DNA of 34,787 bases from Chitinophagales bacterium (GTDB lineage: Bacteria; Bacteroidota; Bacteroidia; Chitinophagales; Saprospiraceae): contig JAAFJY010000048.1 of NCBI GenBank assembly GCA_013299105.1, positions 1-34,787 of the forward strand, in the 5' to 3' direction. Under the pieces are notes generated by a model. That model saw nothing but the letters and a program-made list of their open reading frames with translations. It did no database searches and had not been told where the DNA came from. This document shows, one piece after another, positions 9,906-17,422 of this stretch; the first letter of the stretch is position 1, and each line of letters starts with the position of its first letter. The position numbers were made by a program, and so were the translations under genes.

Positions 9906-10535
9906 ATGACATTTTTTGACCTAAAAAATATCGCTTTTGAAATACTCAGCTATCCAATCAGCTATGTTGAATTGATTGGCACCTTGTTTGGGTTTTTATC
10001 TGTTTACTTTGCTTCGAGGGCAAACATGCTCACTTGGGCGACAGGAATCATCAATGAAATATTTTTGCTCATTTTGTTTTTTCAAGTCCAGCTTTACGCA
10101 GATATGTTCCTGCAAGTTTACTTTTTTGTAGTTACACTTTACGGTTGGCATAATTGGAAACAAAAACCTGAACAAAACAGCATCACTTCGACTGATTTTA
10201 AAGCGAAAATTTGGCTTTTATGTGCAATCACCTTGGGAACAATTATTGCAGGTTTTCTTTTTTCCAATATCCACTTGTATCTGCCTTATTATTTTAAAAC
10301 AGAAGCCGCATATCCGTTGGCAGATTCATTTGTCATGGTGTTGAGCATCATTGCAACTGTTTTGCTTGCTCAAAAGAAAATTGAAACATGGTATCTGTGG
10401 ATTGTGGTTGACCTTGTTTGCGTATGCCTATTTTTCAAAAAAGGCATTGTCTTTTTAGCCTTGGAATACCTGGTCTTTCTTGGATTGGCAACTTATGGTT
10501 TGCTGAACTGGAAAAAGCAATTAAACAATGGTTAA
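9906..10535 (+). CDS. pnuC: PnuC-family nicotinamide riboside transporter
   Basis: An integral inner-membrane protein of 209 residues when started at the ATG at 9906 (MTFFDLKNIAFEIL). A longer in-frame reading from 9774 adds 44 residues of unconvincing leader. It shows about seven hydrophobic segments and the PnuC-type pattern VELIGTLFGFLSVYFASRAN, with a WHNW region after the third or fourth helix and IVVDLVCVCLFFKKG near the end. PnuC proteins facilitate uptake of nicotinamide riboside, trapped inside by phosphorylation. The adjoining nadR supplies exactly that kinase, and its ATG overlaps the pnuC stop by 8 bases (10528-10535), so the pair is probably translationally coupled. Some PnuC relatives take thiamine or riboflavin, but the nadR neighbour favours nicotinamide riboside. 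Confidence 0.9.
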   Translation: MTFFDLKNIAFEILSYPISYVELIGTLFGFLSVYFASRANMLTWATGIINEIFLLILFFQVQLYADMFLQVYFFVVTLYGWHNWKQKPEQNSITSTDFKAKIWLLCAITLGTIIAGFLFSNIHLYLPYYFKTEAAYPLADSFVMVLSIIATVLLAQKKIETWYLWIVVDLVCVCLFFKKGIVFLALEYLVFLGLATYGLLNWKKQLNNG

Positions 10536-11538
10536 AGCATTTGTATTCGGAAAATTCATGCCTTTTCATAAAGGGCACGAAGCAATGATCAATTTTGCTT
10601 TGACAAAGTGCAATTTTCTTACGGTTTTGATTTGTTGCAGTGACAAAGAAAACATTCCTGCCATAACAAGACAAAAATGGATTGAAAAAACCTTTGAATC
10701 AGTAAAAAATATTGAAATAAAAACCTTCAATTATTTGGAAAGCGACTTACCTAACACTTCCGAATCTTCACAAGAAGTTTCAAAAATTTGGTCAGCAAAG
10801 TTCAAAAAAATTTTCCCCGACCATGACTTGGTAATTACATCAGAAGAATATGGGAACTATGTTGCTTCATTTATGGGAATAGAGCACATTGCCTTTGACA
10901 TGCTAAAGCAATTGTTTCCGGTTTCAGCAACTGCCATTCGCAAGGACATTTTTGCAAATTGGAAATTCCTGCCCGATAGTGTAAAATCCGACTTTGCAAT
11001 CAAAGTTGTGATTATTGGGACTGAAAGCACAGGGAAAACAACATTGACCGCACAGCTTGCCGAATATTTTAATTGTAGTGCGGTAAATGAAGCAGGCAGA
11101 GATATTGTTGCCAATTCCAACTCATTTGAGTTTGGAGATTTACAGCTTATTGCTACTGAGCACGCCAAACGAATTGACACCGCAATTTTAGGACAAAGTC
11201 CACTGGTCATCATTGATACCGACATACACACAACAAAGTCTTATGCCAAATTCATCTTTGACAAAAAACTTGAAGTGGACAGTAAAATCTATGATTCCAA
11301 CAAAGCTGACTTATACCTTTATCTAAACAATGACGTGGATTGTGTGCAGGATGGAACACGTTTAAGTGAACACGACAGGAATCTATTAGATTTTTCGCAT
11401 CGGAGCATTTTGCAACAGCACAGAATTGGCATCATTGAAGTAACAGGCCATTGGGAACAACGTTTTGAAAAAGCAGCTGAGGCTATAAAGCAACTGGTAA
11501 AAGTTTTATCGAGTAGTTTTGAAACAAAAAGCAGGTGA
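10528..11538 (+). CDS. nadR: Bifunctional NMN adenylyltransferase / ribosylnicotinamide kinase
   Basis: 336 residues with two catalytic domains. The N-terminal nucleotidyltransferase domain has FGKFMPFHKGHEAMI with the HxGH signature at His14-His17, for NMN + ATP to NAD. The C-terminal kinase domain starts near residue 160 with a P-loop GTESTGKT (164-171) and phosphorylates nicotinamide riboside to NMN. There is no N-terminal helix-turn-helix as in the enterobacterial NadR repressor, so this is the enzymatic form only, as in Haemophilus and many Bacteroidota. Overlap with pnuC and a terminator at the 3' end define a two-gene salvage operon for NAD. Confidence 0.93.
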   Translation: MVKAFVFGKFMPFHKGHEAMINFALTKCNFLTVLICCSDKENIPAITRQKWIEKTFESVKNIEIKTFNYLESDLPNTSESSQEVSKIWSAKFKKIFPDHDLVITSEEYGNYVASFMGIEHIAFDMLKQLFPVSATAIRKDIFANWKFLPDSVKSDFAIKVVIIGTESTGKTTLTAQLAEYFNCSAVNEAGRDIVANSNSFEFGDLQLIATEHAKRIDTAILGQSPLVIIDTDIHTTKSYAKFIFDKKLEVDSKIYDSNKADLYLYLNNDVDCVQDGTRLSEHDRNLLDFSHRSILQQHRIGIIEVTGHWEQRFEKAAEAIKQLVKVLSSSFETKSR

Positions 11539-11563
11539 TTTTTACCAATCGAGCCTGCTTTTT
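11526..11563 (+). terminator. Intrinsic terminator of pnuC-nadR
   Basis: AAAAAGCAGG (11526-11535) pairs perfectly with CCTGCTTTTT (11554-11563), with an 18-base loop and a terminal T run. The left arm overlaps the last codons of nadR. The A/T symmetry suggests it could also work on the other strand. Confidence 0.8.
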
Positions 11564-12111
11564 GTGGGGCAGCCGGGTCCATTTTCACAAAAAAGGTGAA
11601 GAATGGTGGAAAAACGACCTTTGGGGGCCAAAATGGGAACGGCTGAATAGGTACTGAATAAGTGTCTGTTTGCCGAACACAAAACGAACCACTTATTAAC
11701 AACTTGGAACTGAGGGAACTGAATAATAAGCCTTGATTCTTAAACACAATTTAACCCCATTTTAACCCTCAGTTCATGTACTCAAACGACTTTTGTCTCA
11801 TCAGAAAATCACAAGGTGCAGCGCTCGATTTCCTTCCCATTTGCACCTGCTTGTTTCCTGCAATCTTATAGTCGCTTTCCTTTTCCGGCACGTGGTTCCC
11901 AGCCTTGTAGCCGGATTTTTTTACATGTAAACTCCTGAGCTAAAATTAAGGTAAACAACTCTATTTTTGAGGTCTAGTAAAAGAATAACACAACCTCCTT
12001 TCTCCAGGTGCTTTTCTTTTTTCACTAAGAAGCCGTTTTAAAACCCAAAAATGAAAAAGTGTACTCAAATCGATATATTAGAGGTTCCTAAATCTTTAAT
12101 ACAAAATCGAG
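11564..12111. other. Intergenic region leading into IS remnants
   Basis: No clear gene. GAGCTAAAATTAAGG at 11937-11951 closely resembles the right-hand inverted repeat of the MITEs (GAGCTAAAATAAGATGG) and lies about 175 bases before the IS5-type transposase start, so it may be that element's left end. A minus-strand open stretch (about 11769-11938) without a convincing start codon remains unassigned. Confidence 0.5.
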
Positions 12112-12320
12112 ATGAGTACCACACAAAAATGCAACAAAAGAGCCAAATATCCCAGTGATATAAGTAAACGTGGTTGGCAAGTGCTTAAAAAGATGCTTCC
12201 TGCTTCAAAATCGAACAAGAAAATCGGTGGCCGTCCATCATTGGAACTCAAAGAGGTAGTGAACGCCATATTTTATGTACTCAAAAATGGCTGCACTTGG
12301 CGTAGCCTATCGCACGAGGA
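12112..12320 (+). pseudogene. Truncated IS5-family transposase, N-terminal fragment
   Basis: From the ATG at 12112 the frame reads like the N-terminal domain (DUF4096 type) of IS5-family transposases: KYPSDISKRGWQVLKKMLP, then GGRPSLELKEVVNAIFYVLK and NGCTWRSLSH, about 70 residues. After that the similarity stops. The following codons are antisense to another transposase fragment, so the element was cut off near 12315-12325. The catalytic DDE part is absent. The open frame continues by chance to 12435. It could have shared ends with the MITEs at 6992 and 29072. Confidence 0.75.
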
Positions 12321-12700
12321 GGGATCTTGTACTAGCCGTGCAATAATTTTCAAATATTGTTCTGGTGTAAAGATACAAGGGGCTCCGAGACGAGTATCAT
12401 CACAAAGCACTCTTCGAATAGCTTTTTCTAAGTAGTAGTTCATATCACTTTGTTCCATCTTTTCGATCTCCTCCAAACCACTCTGTTCTCTTAGCCACCT
12501 GCGACGCCAACGTCTAACCGTTTCAGTGTTTACAACATGCTCGTTCGATAATTCTATATTACTACATCCCGCATTGATCGACAACAGTACATGACTGAGC
12601 TGAACCTCTTGTTGACGGAAGTCCTTTGACGGCTGATTTTCTCCAGAATTTCTTGTTGAGCTGCACTCATCTTTATGGATGGAATTTTTGGTGTCGCCAT
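12320..12700 (-). pseudogene. IS630-type transposase N-terminal (HTH) fragment, frameshifted
   Basis: Reading the minus strand from the ATG at 12700 gives MATPKIPSIKMSAAQQEIL and then KISRQRTSV. Around 12606-12614 the frame must shift by one base to continue as LLSINAGCSNIELSN and the helix-turn-helix VNTETVRRWRRRWL, then GAPCIFTPEQYLKIIARLVQ and DPSS. This is the HTH region of IS630-like transposases. The catalytic domain is missing because the sequence runs into the IS5-type fragment near 12320. It is a decayed, doubly truncated element. Confidence 0.7.
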
Positions 12701-12795
12701 TTTGGATTTTTGACCCAAAGATAATAACTTGGGGTATATTTACAATTCAGACCACTAGTTTTGAAACACCACTTGAAACCCAGTAAGAACTGCTC

Positions 12796-13461
12796 TCAAT
12801 CCCGCCTTACCTCTCGAAAATACCGCGCTGGAGAGCCTGCCCAAATCTGGCCTGCGGGCACGTCTTTGAGCACCAGAGACCCTGCACCAACGAGGGCATA
12901 ATCGCCAATCTTATTCAACTCAACAACCGTGGCGTGCAGTCCGATAGTGGCAGCTCTGCCAATCACAATGCGCGAACCCACAATCGCCGTAGCTGAGATG
13001 TGGCAAAGGTCACCCACTATGGTATCGTGCCCCACCATGCCTTGGGCGGCAACGATGGTACACAAGCCAATCTTGGCATTTTGAGAAACCGATGCAAACT
13101 GCAAGATACAAGCGCCGGGAGCCAACTCGGCGGTGGGTGCCACAAAAGCCCTTTTGCTTACGATATTGGGCAAGCGATCTAAAGGCAAGTTGCAACGCTT
13201 GAACACTTCTTCGGTCAGATAATTGCGGTCAGTCATATGTATGGCGAAAACAAAATAGTAGCCCTCATCGATGAAACGAGGAATGTCGCTAATGCCTCCC
13301 AAAACCGGATAGCCATGAATGGTCTGGCCCAAATCATAGTCATTGCAATAGCCGGCTATTTCATACTCCAGATCGCCAAAATGCCGACGATTGTCGTCAA
13401 TAACTTGAGAAACCAAGGCCCCTTTTCCCGCCCCGCCCACGAGGATGATTTTTTTTGACAT
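12796..13461 (-). CDS. NeuD/PglD-family sugar acyltransferase
   Basis: 221 residues. The N-terminal Rossmann-like nucleotide-sugar-binding part starts KKIILVGGAGKGALVSQVID. From about residue 95 a left-handed beta-helix of hexapeptide turns follows (APTAELAPGACI, AKIGLCTIVAAQGMVGHDTI, GDLCHISATAIVG, IGRAATIGLHATV), ending with VPAGQIWAGSPARYF. The His in MVGHDTIVGD is at the position of the catalytic base in PglD/NeuD acetyltransferases. The family acetylates amino- or sialic-type sugars with acetyl-CoA, but this substrate is unknown. Its ATG overlaps the Rieske stop codon by one base (TAATG), so it is the last gene of a coupled three-gene operon. That context is unusual for this family, which normally sits in polysaccharide clusters. 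Confidence 0.85.
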   Translation of the reverse strand: MSKKIILVGGAGKGALVSQVIDDNRRHFGDLEYEIAGYCNDYDLGQTIHGYPVLGGISDIPRFIDEGYYFVFAIHMTDRNYLTEEVFKRCNLPLDRLPNIVSKRAFVAPTAELAPGACILQFASVSQNAKIGLCTIVAAQGMVGHDTIVGDLCHISATAIVGSRIVIGRAATIGLHATVVELNKIGDYALVGAGSLVLKDVPAGQIWAGSPARYFREVRRD

Positions 13462-13814
13462 TATACTAGGATGTAAATTTGATTGTTTTCCACTTCAACC
13501 GCAAAGTGTGCCAATTTCAATCGGGAAGGAATGACCGCAATCCCGGTTTTTAAGTCAAACTCCCAACCATGCCAAGGACAGCGAACCACAGGATTCTCTT
13601 CATCATGGCCCAGTGTGTTGTCCTTGTTGATTTGAAGTTTTGGTACGATCGGTCCACGGCACATGGGCGACCCAGCGTGTGGGCAGTAGTTGAGTATCGC
13701 GATGGGCTGCCCTTGGTGCAAAGTAACCCCAATGGAGCGCTTGCCAATTTCACGGATGCAAAAGCGGCCCACTTCCAATTCCTCCAGGGTTCCAAAAAAA
13801 TGTCGCTCTTTCAT
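13461..13814 (-). CDS. Rieske [2Fe-2S] ferredoxin-like protein
   Basis: A 117-residue single-domain Rieske protein. Cluster ligands are Cys44/His46 (YCPHAGSPMC) and Cys79/His82 (CPWHGWEFDLKTG), so both CxH and CxxH motifs are intact. There is no signal peptide or membrane segment, so it is likely cytoplasmic and acts as an electron carrier for an oxygenase or reductase, or as a dioxygenase-associated ferredoxin. Start at 13814 overlaps the amidohydrolase stop (ATGA), and its stop overlaps the next start. The coupling indicates one pathway with the amidohydrolase. No oxygenase alpha subunit or reductase is present within the window. Confidence 0.88.
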   Translation of the reverse strand: MKERHFFGTLEELEVGRFCIREIGKRSIGVTLHQGQPIAILNYCPHAGSPMCRGPIVPKLQINKDNTLGHDEENPVVRCPWHGWEFDLKTGIAVIPSRLKLAHFAVEVENNQIYILV

Positions 13815-14872
13815 AAGCCAATTTTTGGGCGCAACCAGGCCGCTGCATTTTCTTCAAATATCGCTTTTCGCCATTCTTCCGGAACAAAGCGATTGATGAA
13901 ATCCGGCTCGTCGGAATCCCAGTGTGGGTAATCACTGCTGTAAACGAGGTTGTGTTGCAGTTGTCCAGCTTCCACCACATCCCACAATTGCTTGGCCTGT
14001 GGTGCCTCATATACGGGCTGCAAACCAAATTTGAAATGTTGGCGAATATACTCAGAAGGCAATTTTTTCATACCAGGAGCCAAACGATACACGGCGCGGT
14101 AGTCTTTGTCCAGTCGCCACATCAGGTGAATGGCCCAAATGAAACCACCTTCCATCATCAGAAACTTCAGCGCAGGCAGTTCTTCCAATACCCCCGAGGT
14201 GATCAGCATCACCATTTGAGACATGTACGGCAAACTGACCAGGCCATGATAGTCCAAATAATTGCTCGGCGCACCGATTGGTGTGATCGCAGGTACAGTT
14301 GGTCCTACTTGCCGAAAATGTAAACCTATCAACATCCCTGTTTCGGCAGCAGCCCTTAGTACTGGGCGGTAAAAAGGGTGCGACAAGGGAAGTTGGGTAG
14401 TGGCTGGGATACTGACTTGTACGATTTGGGGGTGATCAGCCCAGCGGTAAATTTCAGCGGCTGCGGCTGCGGGGTCTTGAATAGCCAGGTGCAAAGAGCC
14501 TAGGAAACGGACATCCAAGTTGAGCCATTTTTCTACCAACCATTGATTGTTGGCCCTGGCCAGTGCTGCTGGAAATGCCGCATCGGGCATCAAAGAAAGC
14601 CCTAGAATTCCTTCTCCAGTGAGTAAAGCATAGCGAATATTATGCCTGTCTAGCAGTTGTTCACGAAGCAGGGTATAATCTGAACCTGAGGTTCCGATTT
14701 CAGGTTTGGAATCTAAGCGTTTGATATCGACACTTGAAAAATAGGTAATCAATGGATAGCCAAGACCTTTCTCTTTCAAACGCGTCAACCAGGGCTCTTC
14801 CAGGTATGGATACAACTCTACTTGCGAGCGATAGGTGTTGTGTACATCACAATCGATGATTTGGTACGACAT
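13811..14872 (-). CDS. Amidohydrolase-family (ACMSD/amidohydrolase-2 type) protein
   Basis: 353 residues from the ATG at 14872 (MSYQIIDCDVHNTY); an upstream in-frame ATG at 14908 only adds a short leader. The start shows the metal-binding DxH variant (Asp9-Val-His11) of the amidohydrolase-2 (PF04909) TIM-barrel family, with further expected metal or active-site positions in IGLHFRQVG, KFLMMEGGFIW and the C-terminal YSSDYPHWDSDEPDF. Family members decarboxylate or hydrolyse aromatic and related acids (ACMSD, 6-methylsalicylate or 2,6-dihydroxybenzoate decarboxylases). It heads a coupled operon with a Rieske protein, which suggests oxidative catabolism of an aromatic or cyclic compound. Substrate unknown. 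Confidence 0.82.
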   Translation of the reverse strand: MSYQIIDCDVHNTYRSQVELYPYLEEPWLTRLKEKGLGYPLITYFSSVDIKRLDSKPEIGTSGSDYTLLREQLLDRHNIRYALLTGEGILGLSLMPDAAFPAALARANNQWLVEKWLNLDVRFLGSLHLAIQDPAAAAAEIYRWADHPQIVQVSIPATTQLPLSHPFYRPVLRAAAETGMLIGLHFRQVGPTVPAITPIGAPSNYLDYHGLVSLPYMSQMVMLITSGVLEELPALKFLMMEGGFIWAIHLMWRLDKDYRAVYRLAPGMKKLPSEYIRQHFKFGLQPVYEAPQAKQLWDVVEAGQLQHNLVYSSDYPHWDSDEPDFINRFVPEEWRKAIFEENAAAWLRPKIGL

Positions 14873-15045
14873 GGGCTTTAAATTGAATATTGTTGGCAAA
14901 ATAAGCAATTTTTTTTGGCGTGAAATTTTAGTCGACCGTCATTTAGGCCAAAAAAGTCAATTCGTGGATTCCCATTCCCAATTTTCCAGTACTTTTACGT
15001 TTTCCCATTTTCCTTAAATCATTCCGGCACCGCGACCAAAACAAC

Positions 15046-16065
15046 ATGATTACCAAAGCCATCATTCCTGTGGCTGGCGCGGGCACCCGCCTGAGGCCGC
15101 TGACATATACCCAACCCAAGCCGCTGATCCCGGTTGCTGGCAAGCCCATCATCTCTTTCATCATCGATCAATTGATCGAATTGGGAGTCCAGGACTTCAT
15201 TTTTATCATTGGTTATTTGGGCGAAAAAATTAAAAATTACGTTGAGCAGACTTATCCTGACATCGACAAATCTTTTGTCAACCAGGAAGAACGCCTGGGG
15301 TCTGCCCATGCCATCTGGACCGCCCGCGAGCTCATCAGCCCCGCTGATAAACTATTCATTTTTTTTGGCGACACCATCATCGACCTCGATTTCAAGCGCC
15401 TGTTGGAAGAACCTTATTCTTGCCTGGGCGTGAAAAAAGTCAAAGATCCAAGGGAATATGGCGTGGTGGAATTCAGCGAAGACGGATTGGTCAATCGGGT
15501 GGTGGAAAAACCCCGCATCCCCAAGTCCAATCTGGCGATGGTGGGTTTTTATTTCCTCAAAGAAGTGCCCGCATTTGTGGAGGCTTTGGAATACAACATC
15601 ACCAATAACGTGCGCACCAATGGCGAGTTTCCCCTCACCGATGCGCTGATGCACATGATCAGCCAAGGGGTGCTGTTCAATACCCTGGAGGTCGACAATT
15701 GGTTCAACTGCGGCAAACGCGATGTCTTGCTCGAAACCAACGCCACCATGCTCGATCGGGTGGGTTATGCCTCTTCCAATTTGCCGCCTTACGACAATTC
15801 GATCATTATTCATCCGGTAAGCATCGGAGAAGAATGCCAAATCACCAACTCTATCATTGGTCCGCACGTTACCATTGGCAACAATGTAAAAATCCACGGT
15901 TCGATCGTGCGGGATTCGATCATTGGCAATTATACCTCGATTCAGGAAATCTTGCTGCAACATTCTGTGGTGGGCAATGACGCCTCGATCACTGGTTTGC
16001 GCCAAAGCCTAAACATCGGCGACAATACCGAGATTGACTTCAGTGTGATTTCTGATAAAAAGTAA
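15046..16065 (+). CDS. Sugar-phosphate nucleotidyltransferase with beta-helix tail
   Basis: 339 residues. The N-terminal nucleotidyltransferase domain begins AIIPVAGAGTRLRPLTYTQP, the G-x-G-T-R-L-x-P-L-T signature, followed by KPLIPVAGKPI and the metal-binding FFGDTIID. VVEKPRIP and WFNCGKRDVLLETN close the domain. From about residue 240 a short left-handed beta-helix follows (IIHPVSIGEECQI to NIGDNTEIDFSVI). It activates a sugar-1-phosphate with an NTP (glucose-1-phosphate thymidylyl/uridylyl or mannose-1-phosphate guanylyl type) for polysaccharide or glycan synthesis; the specificity cannot be read by eye. The TlpA-like gene follows after 13 bases, so they are probably co-transcribed. Confidence 0.88.
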   Translation: MITKAIIPVAGAGTRLRPLTYTQPKPLIPVAGKPIISFIIDQLIELGVQDFIFIIGYLGEKIKNYVEQTYPDIDKSFVNQEERLGSAHAIWTARELISPADKLFIFFGDTIIDLDFKRLLEEPYSCLGVKKVKDPREYGVVEFSEDGLVNRVVEKPRIPKSNLAMVGFYFLKEVPAFVEALEYNITNNVRTNGEFPLTDALMHMISQGVLFNTLEVDNWFNCGKRDVLLETNATMLDRVGYASSNLPPYDNSIIIHPVSIGEECQITNSIIGPHVTIGNNVKIHGSIVRDSIIGNYTSIQEILLQHSVVGNDASITGLRQSLNIGDNTEIDFSVISDKK

Positions 16066-16078
16066 AAGCTTAACTGAA

Positions 16079-16618
16079 ATGCGCTTGACCTTTGATCGTT
16101 TCATCATTTTTATCCTACTCTTGGTTTTGGCCGTTTATGTAGGAAAGTATTTTTACCAAAAACCCAAGTTTCAGCAAGGCGAAAAAGCCTTGGATTTTCA
16201 GGCGCAAACCATCGGTGGCCAAAGTATCCGACTTTCCGACTTGCGTGGAAATTACGTGCTTTTGGATTTTTGGGGCTCCTGGTGTGGCCCTTGCCGCATG
16301 GAAAATCCCGCTTGGGTGCAATTGTATGAACGTTTAAAAGATGTTCCGCACGGCTCGGCCCAAGGCTTTCAAATGTTGAGTGTAGGTATCGAAAAAAGTG
16401 AGGAAAGCTGGCGCAAAGCCATCGCTGCCGATGGGTTGAACTGGCCCTATCACGTCTTGGACCAGAGCAGCAGTTTACGGTTTCTCAATTCTCCTGTTGC
16501 CAAATTGTACAAAATACGCCAAGTGCCCAGCAATTACCTCATCAGCCCGGAGGGCATGATCATTGGGGTAAATCTCAGGCCTGAAGAGGTGTTGAAAAAG
16601 GTAGAAGCTGCCAAGTAG
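16079..16618 (+). CDS. TlpA-like thioredoxin-fold thiol-disulfide oxidoreductase
   Basis: 179 residues with an N-terminal membrane anchor (FIIFILLLVLAVYVGKYF) and then a periplasmic AlkC/TlpA-type thioredoxin fold. The active site is WCGPC with Cys69 and Cys72 (DFWGSWCGPCRMENPAW), and the cis-Pro loop is seen in IRQVPSNYLI. It most likely reduces disulfides or handles thiol exchange in the periplasm, facing outward from the inner membrane. It sits 13 bases after the nucleotidyltransferase gene, though no functional link is obvious. Confidence 0.9.
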   Translation: MRLTFDRFIIFILLLVLAVYVGKYFYQKPKFQQGEKALDFQAQTIGGQSIRLSDLRGNYVLLDFWGSWCGPCRMENPAWVQLYERLKDVPHGSAQGFQMLSVGIEKSEESWRKAIAADGLNWPYHVLDQSSSLRFLNSPVAKLYKIRQVPSNYLISPEGMIIGVNLRPEEVLKKVEAAK

Positions 16619-16636
16619 GGCCAAAACAAAACGTCC

Positions 16637-16677
16637 TGACCTTGTCATGTCAGTATGTCAAAAACTGCCAAACTGGC
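16637..16677 (+). promoter_or_regulatory. Paired short inverted repeats upstream of grpE
   Basis: Two 4-3-4 palindromes lie about 80-120 bases before grpE: TGAC-CTT-GTCA (16637-16647) and GCCA-AAC-TGGC (16667-16677), with TGTCAG and TGTCA copies between them. They resemble an operator for a heat-shock regulator. No CIRCE (HrcA) element is present. Function is inference. Confidence 0.35.
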
Positions 16678-16757
16678 TTAAAATCAAGGTGTGGCAAGGT
16701 AATTGTGAAGCGATTTGCTGCAAATTTCCCGTGCTGTGATCGAACCTGGTTGACGGC

Positions 16758-17378
16758 ATGTACCAAATAATCCACAGTAAAAACTTGTTAGTAGTGAAAG
16801 AGCAAGACGAGAAAGACCAAGGACCGAAAGACCAAGACCAGTTGCTGGAAGAAAATGAAGGCATGGACGCTTCTACAGAAGCCACTGTCGAAACAGCCCT
16901 TGATGAAGAAGCCGCTTCGACGCTGGAAGGGCAATTGGCTAAGTTGCAAAAAGACCACGAAGAACTGAAAGACAAATACCTGCGCCAGGTTGCTGAATTT
17001 GAAAACTTCAAACGCCGCACGGTGAGGGAAAAACTGGACATGATCAGCAGCGCAGCACAACAAACCATGCGAGTGCTCTTGCCTATTTTAGACGATTTTG
17101 ATCGCGTAAAAGCGAGTTCGGAATTGCCTAATTCCATCGAACCTTTCAGCGAAGGAGTAAAAATGGTGTATCAAAAGTTGTTCAACACCTTGGCTAGCCA
17201 AGGTTTGCTTCCACTGGAGTCTAACGGAGAAGCTTTTGACCCAGAACTCCATGAAGCCATCACGGAAATTCCTGCGCCTAACGAAGATTTGAAAGGGAAA
17301 GTGGTGGACACTGTTGAAAGGGGCTACAAATTGAACGACAAACTAATCCGCCACGCCAAGGTTGTGGTGGGGAAATAA
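16758..17378 (+). CDS. grpE: GrpE nucleotide exchange factor
   Basis: 206 residues. Acidic, low-complexity N-terminal region (about 18-60), then the long coiled coil (LEGQLAKLQKDHEELKDKYLRQVAEFENFKRRT) and the beta-domain (MVYQKLFNTLASQGLLPL, then GEAFDPELHEAITEIP and VERGYKLNDKLIRHAKVVV). GrpE releases ADP from DnaK in the DnaK-DnaJ-GrpE chaperone cycle. The start at 16758 is the first in-frame ATG; a GTG a few codons later (VKEQDEKDQ) is a possible alternative that would trim a hydrophobic leader. dnaJ follows after 44 bases. dnaK is not in the window. Short palindromes at 16637-16677 may control the pair. Confidence 0.95.
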   Translation: MYQIIHSKNLLVVKEQDEKDQGPKDQDQLLEENEGMDASTEATVETALDEEAASTLEGQLAKLQKDHEELKDKYLRQVAEFENFKRRTVREKLDMISSAAQQTMRVLLPILDDFDRVKASSELPNSIEPFSEGVKMVYQKLFNTLASQGLLPLESNGEAFDPELHEAITEIPAPNEDLKGKVVDTVERGYKLNDKLIRHAKVVVGK

Positions 17379-17422
17379 TAATATTGATACCCAGTTAACA
17401 GAAACGCATTACTTCGAAACCA

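Noticed and set aside
2982-11640. Shared 14-mer GCCAAAATGGGAAC at 2982-2995 and 11627-11640
   Set aside because: A few 14-base coincidences are expected by chance in a window of this length, and the flanks do not match.
11769-11938. Open minus-strand stretch of about 56 codons ending MRQKSFEYMN
   Set aside because: The composition is coding-like, but a stop lies just upstream, there is no usable start near the beginning, and I recognise no family. It could be the 3' end of a destroyed gene.
16619-16757. CIRCE/HrcA operator before grpE
   Set aside because: The TTAGCACTC-N9-GAGTGCTAA pattern is absent; only shorter palindromes are present.
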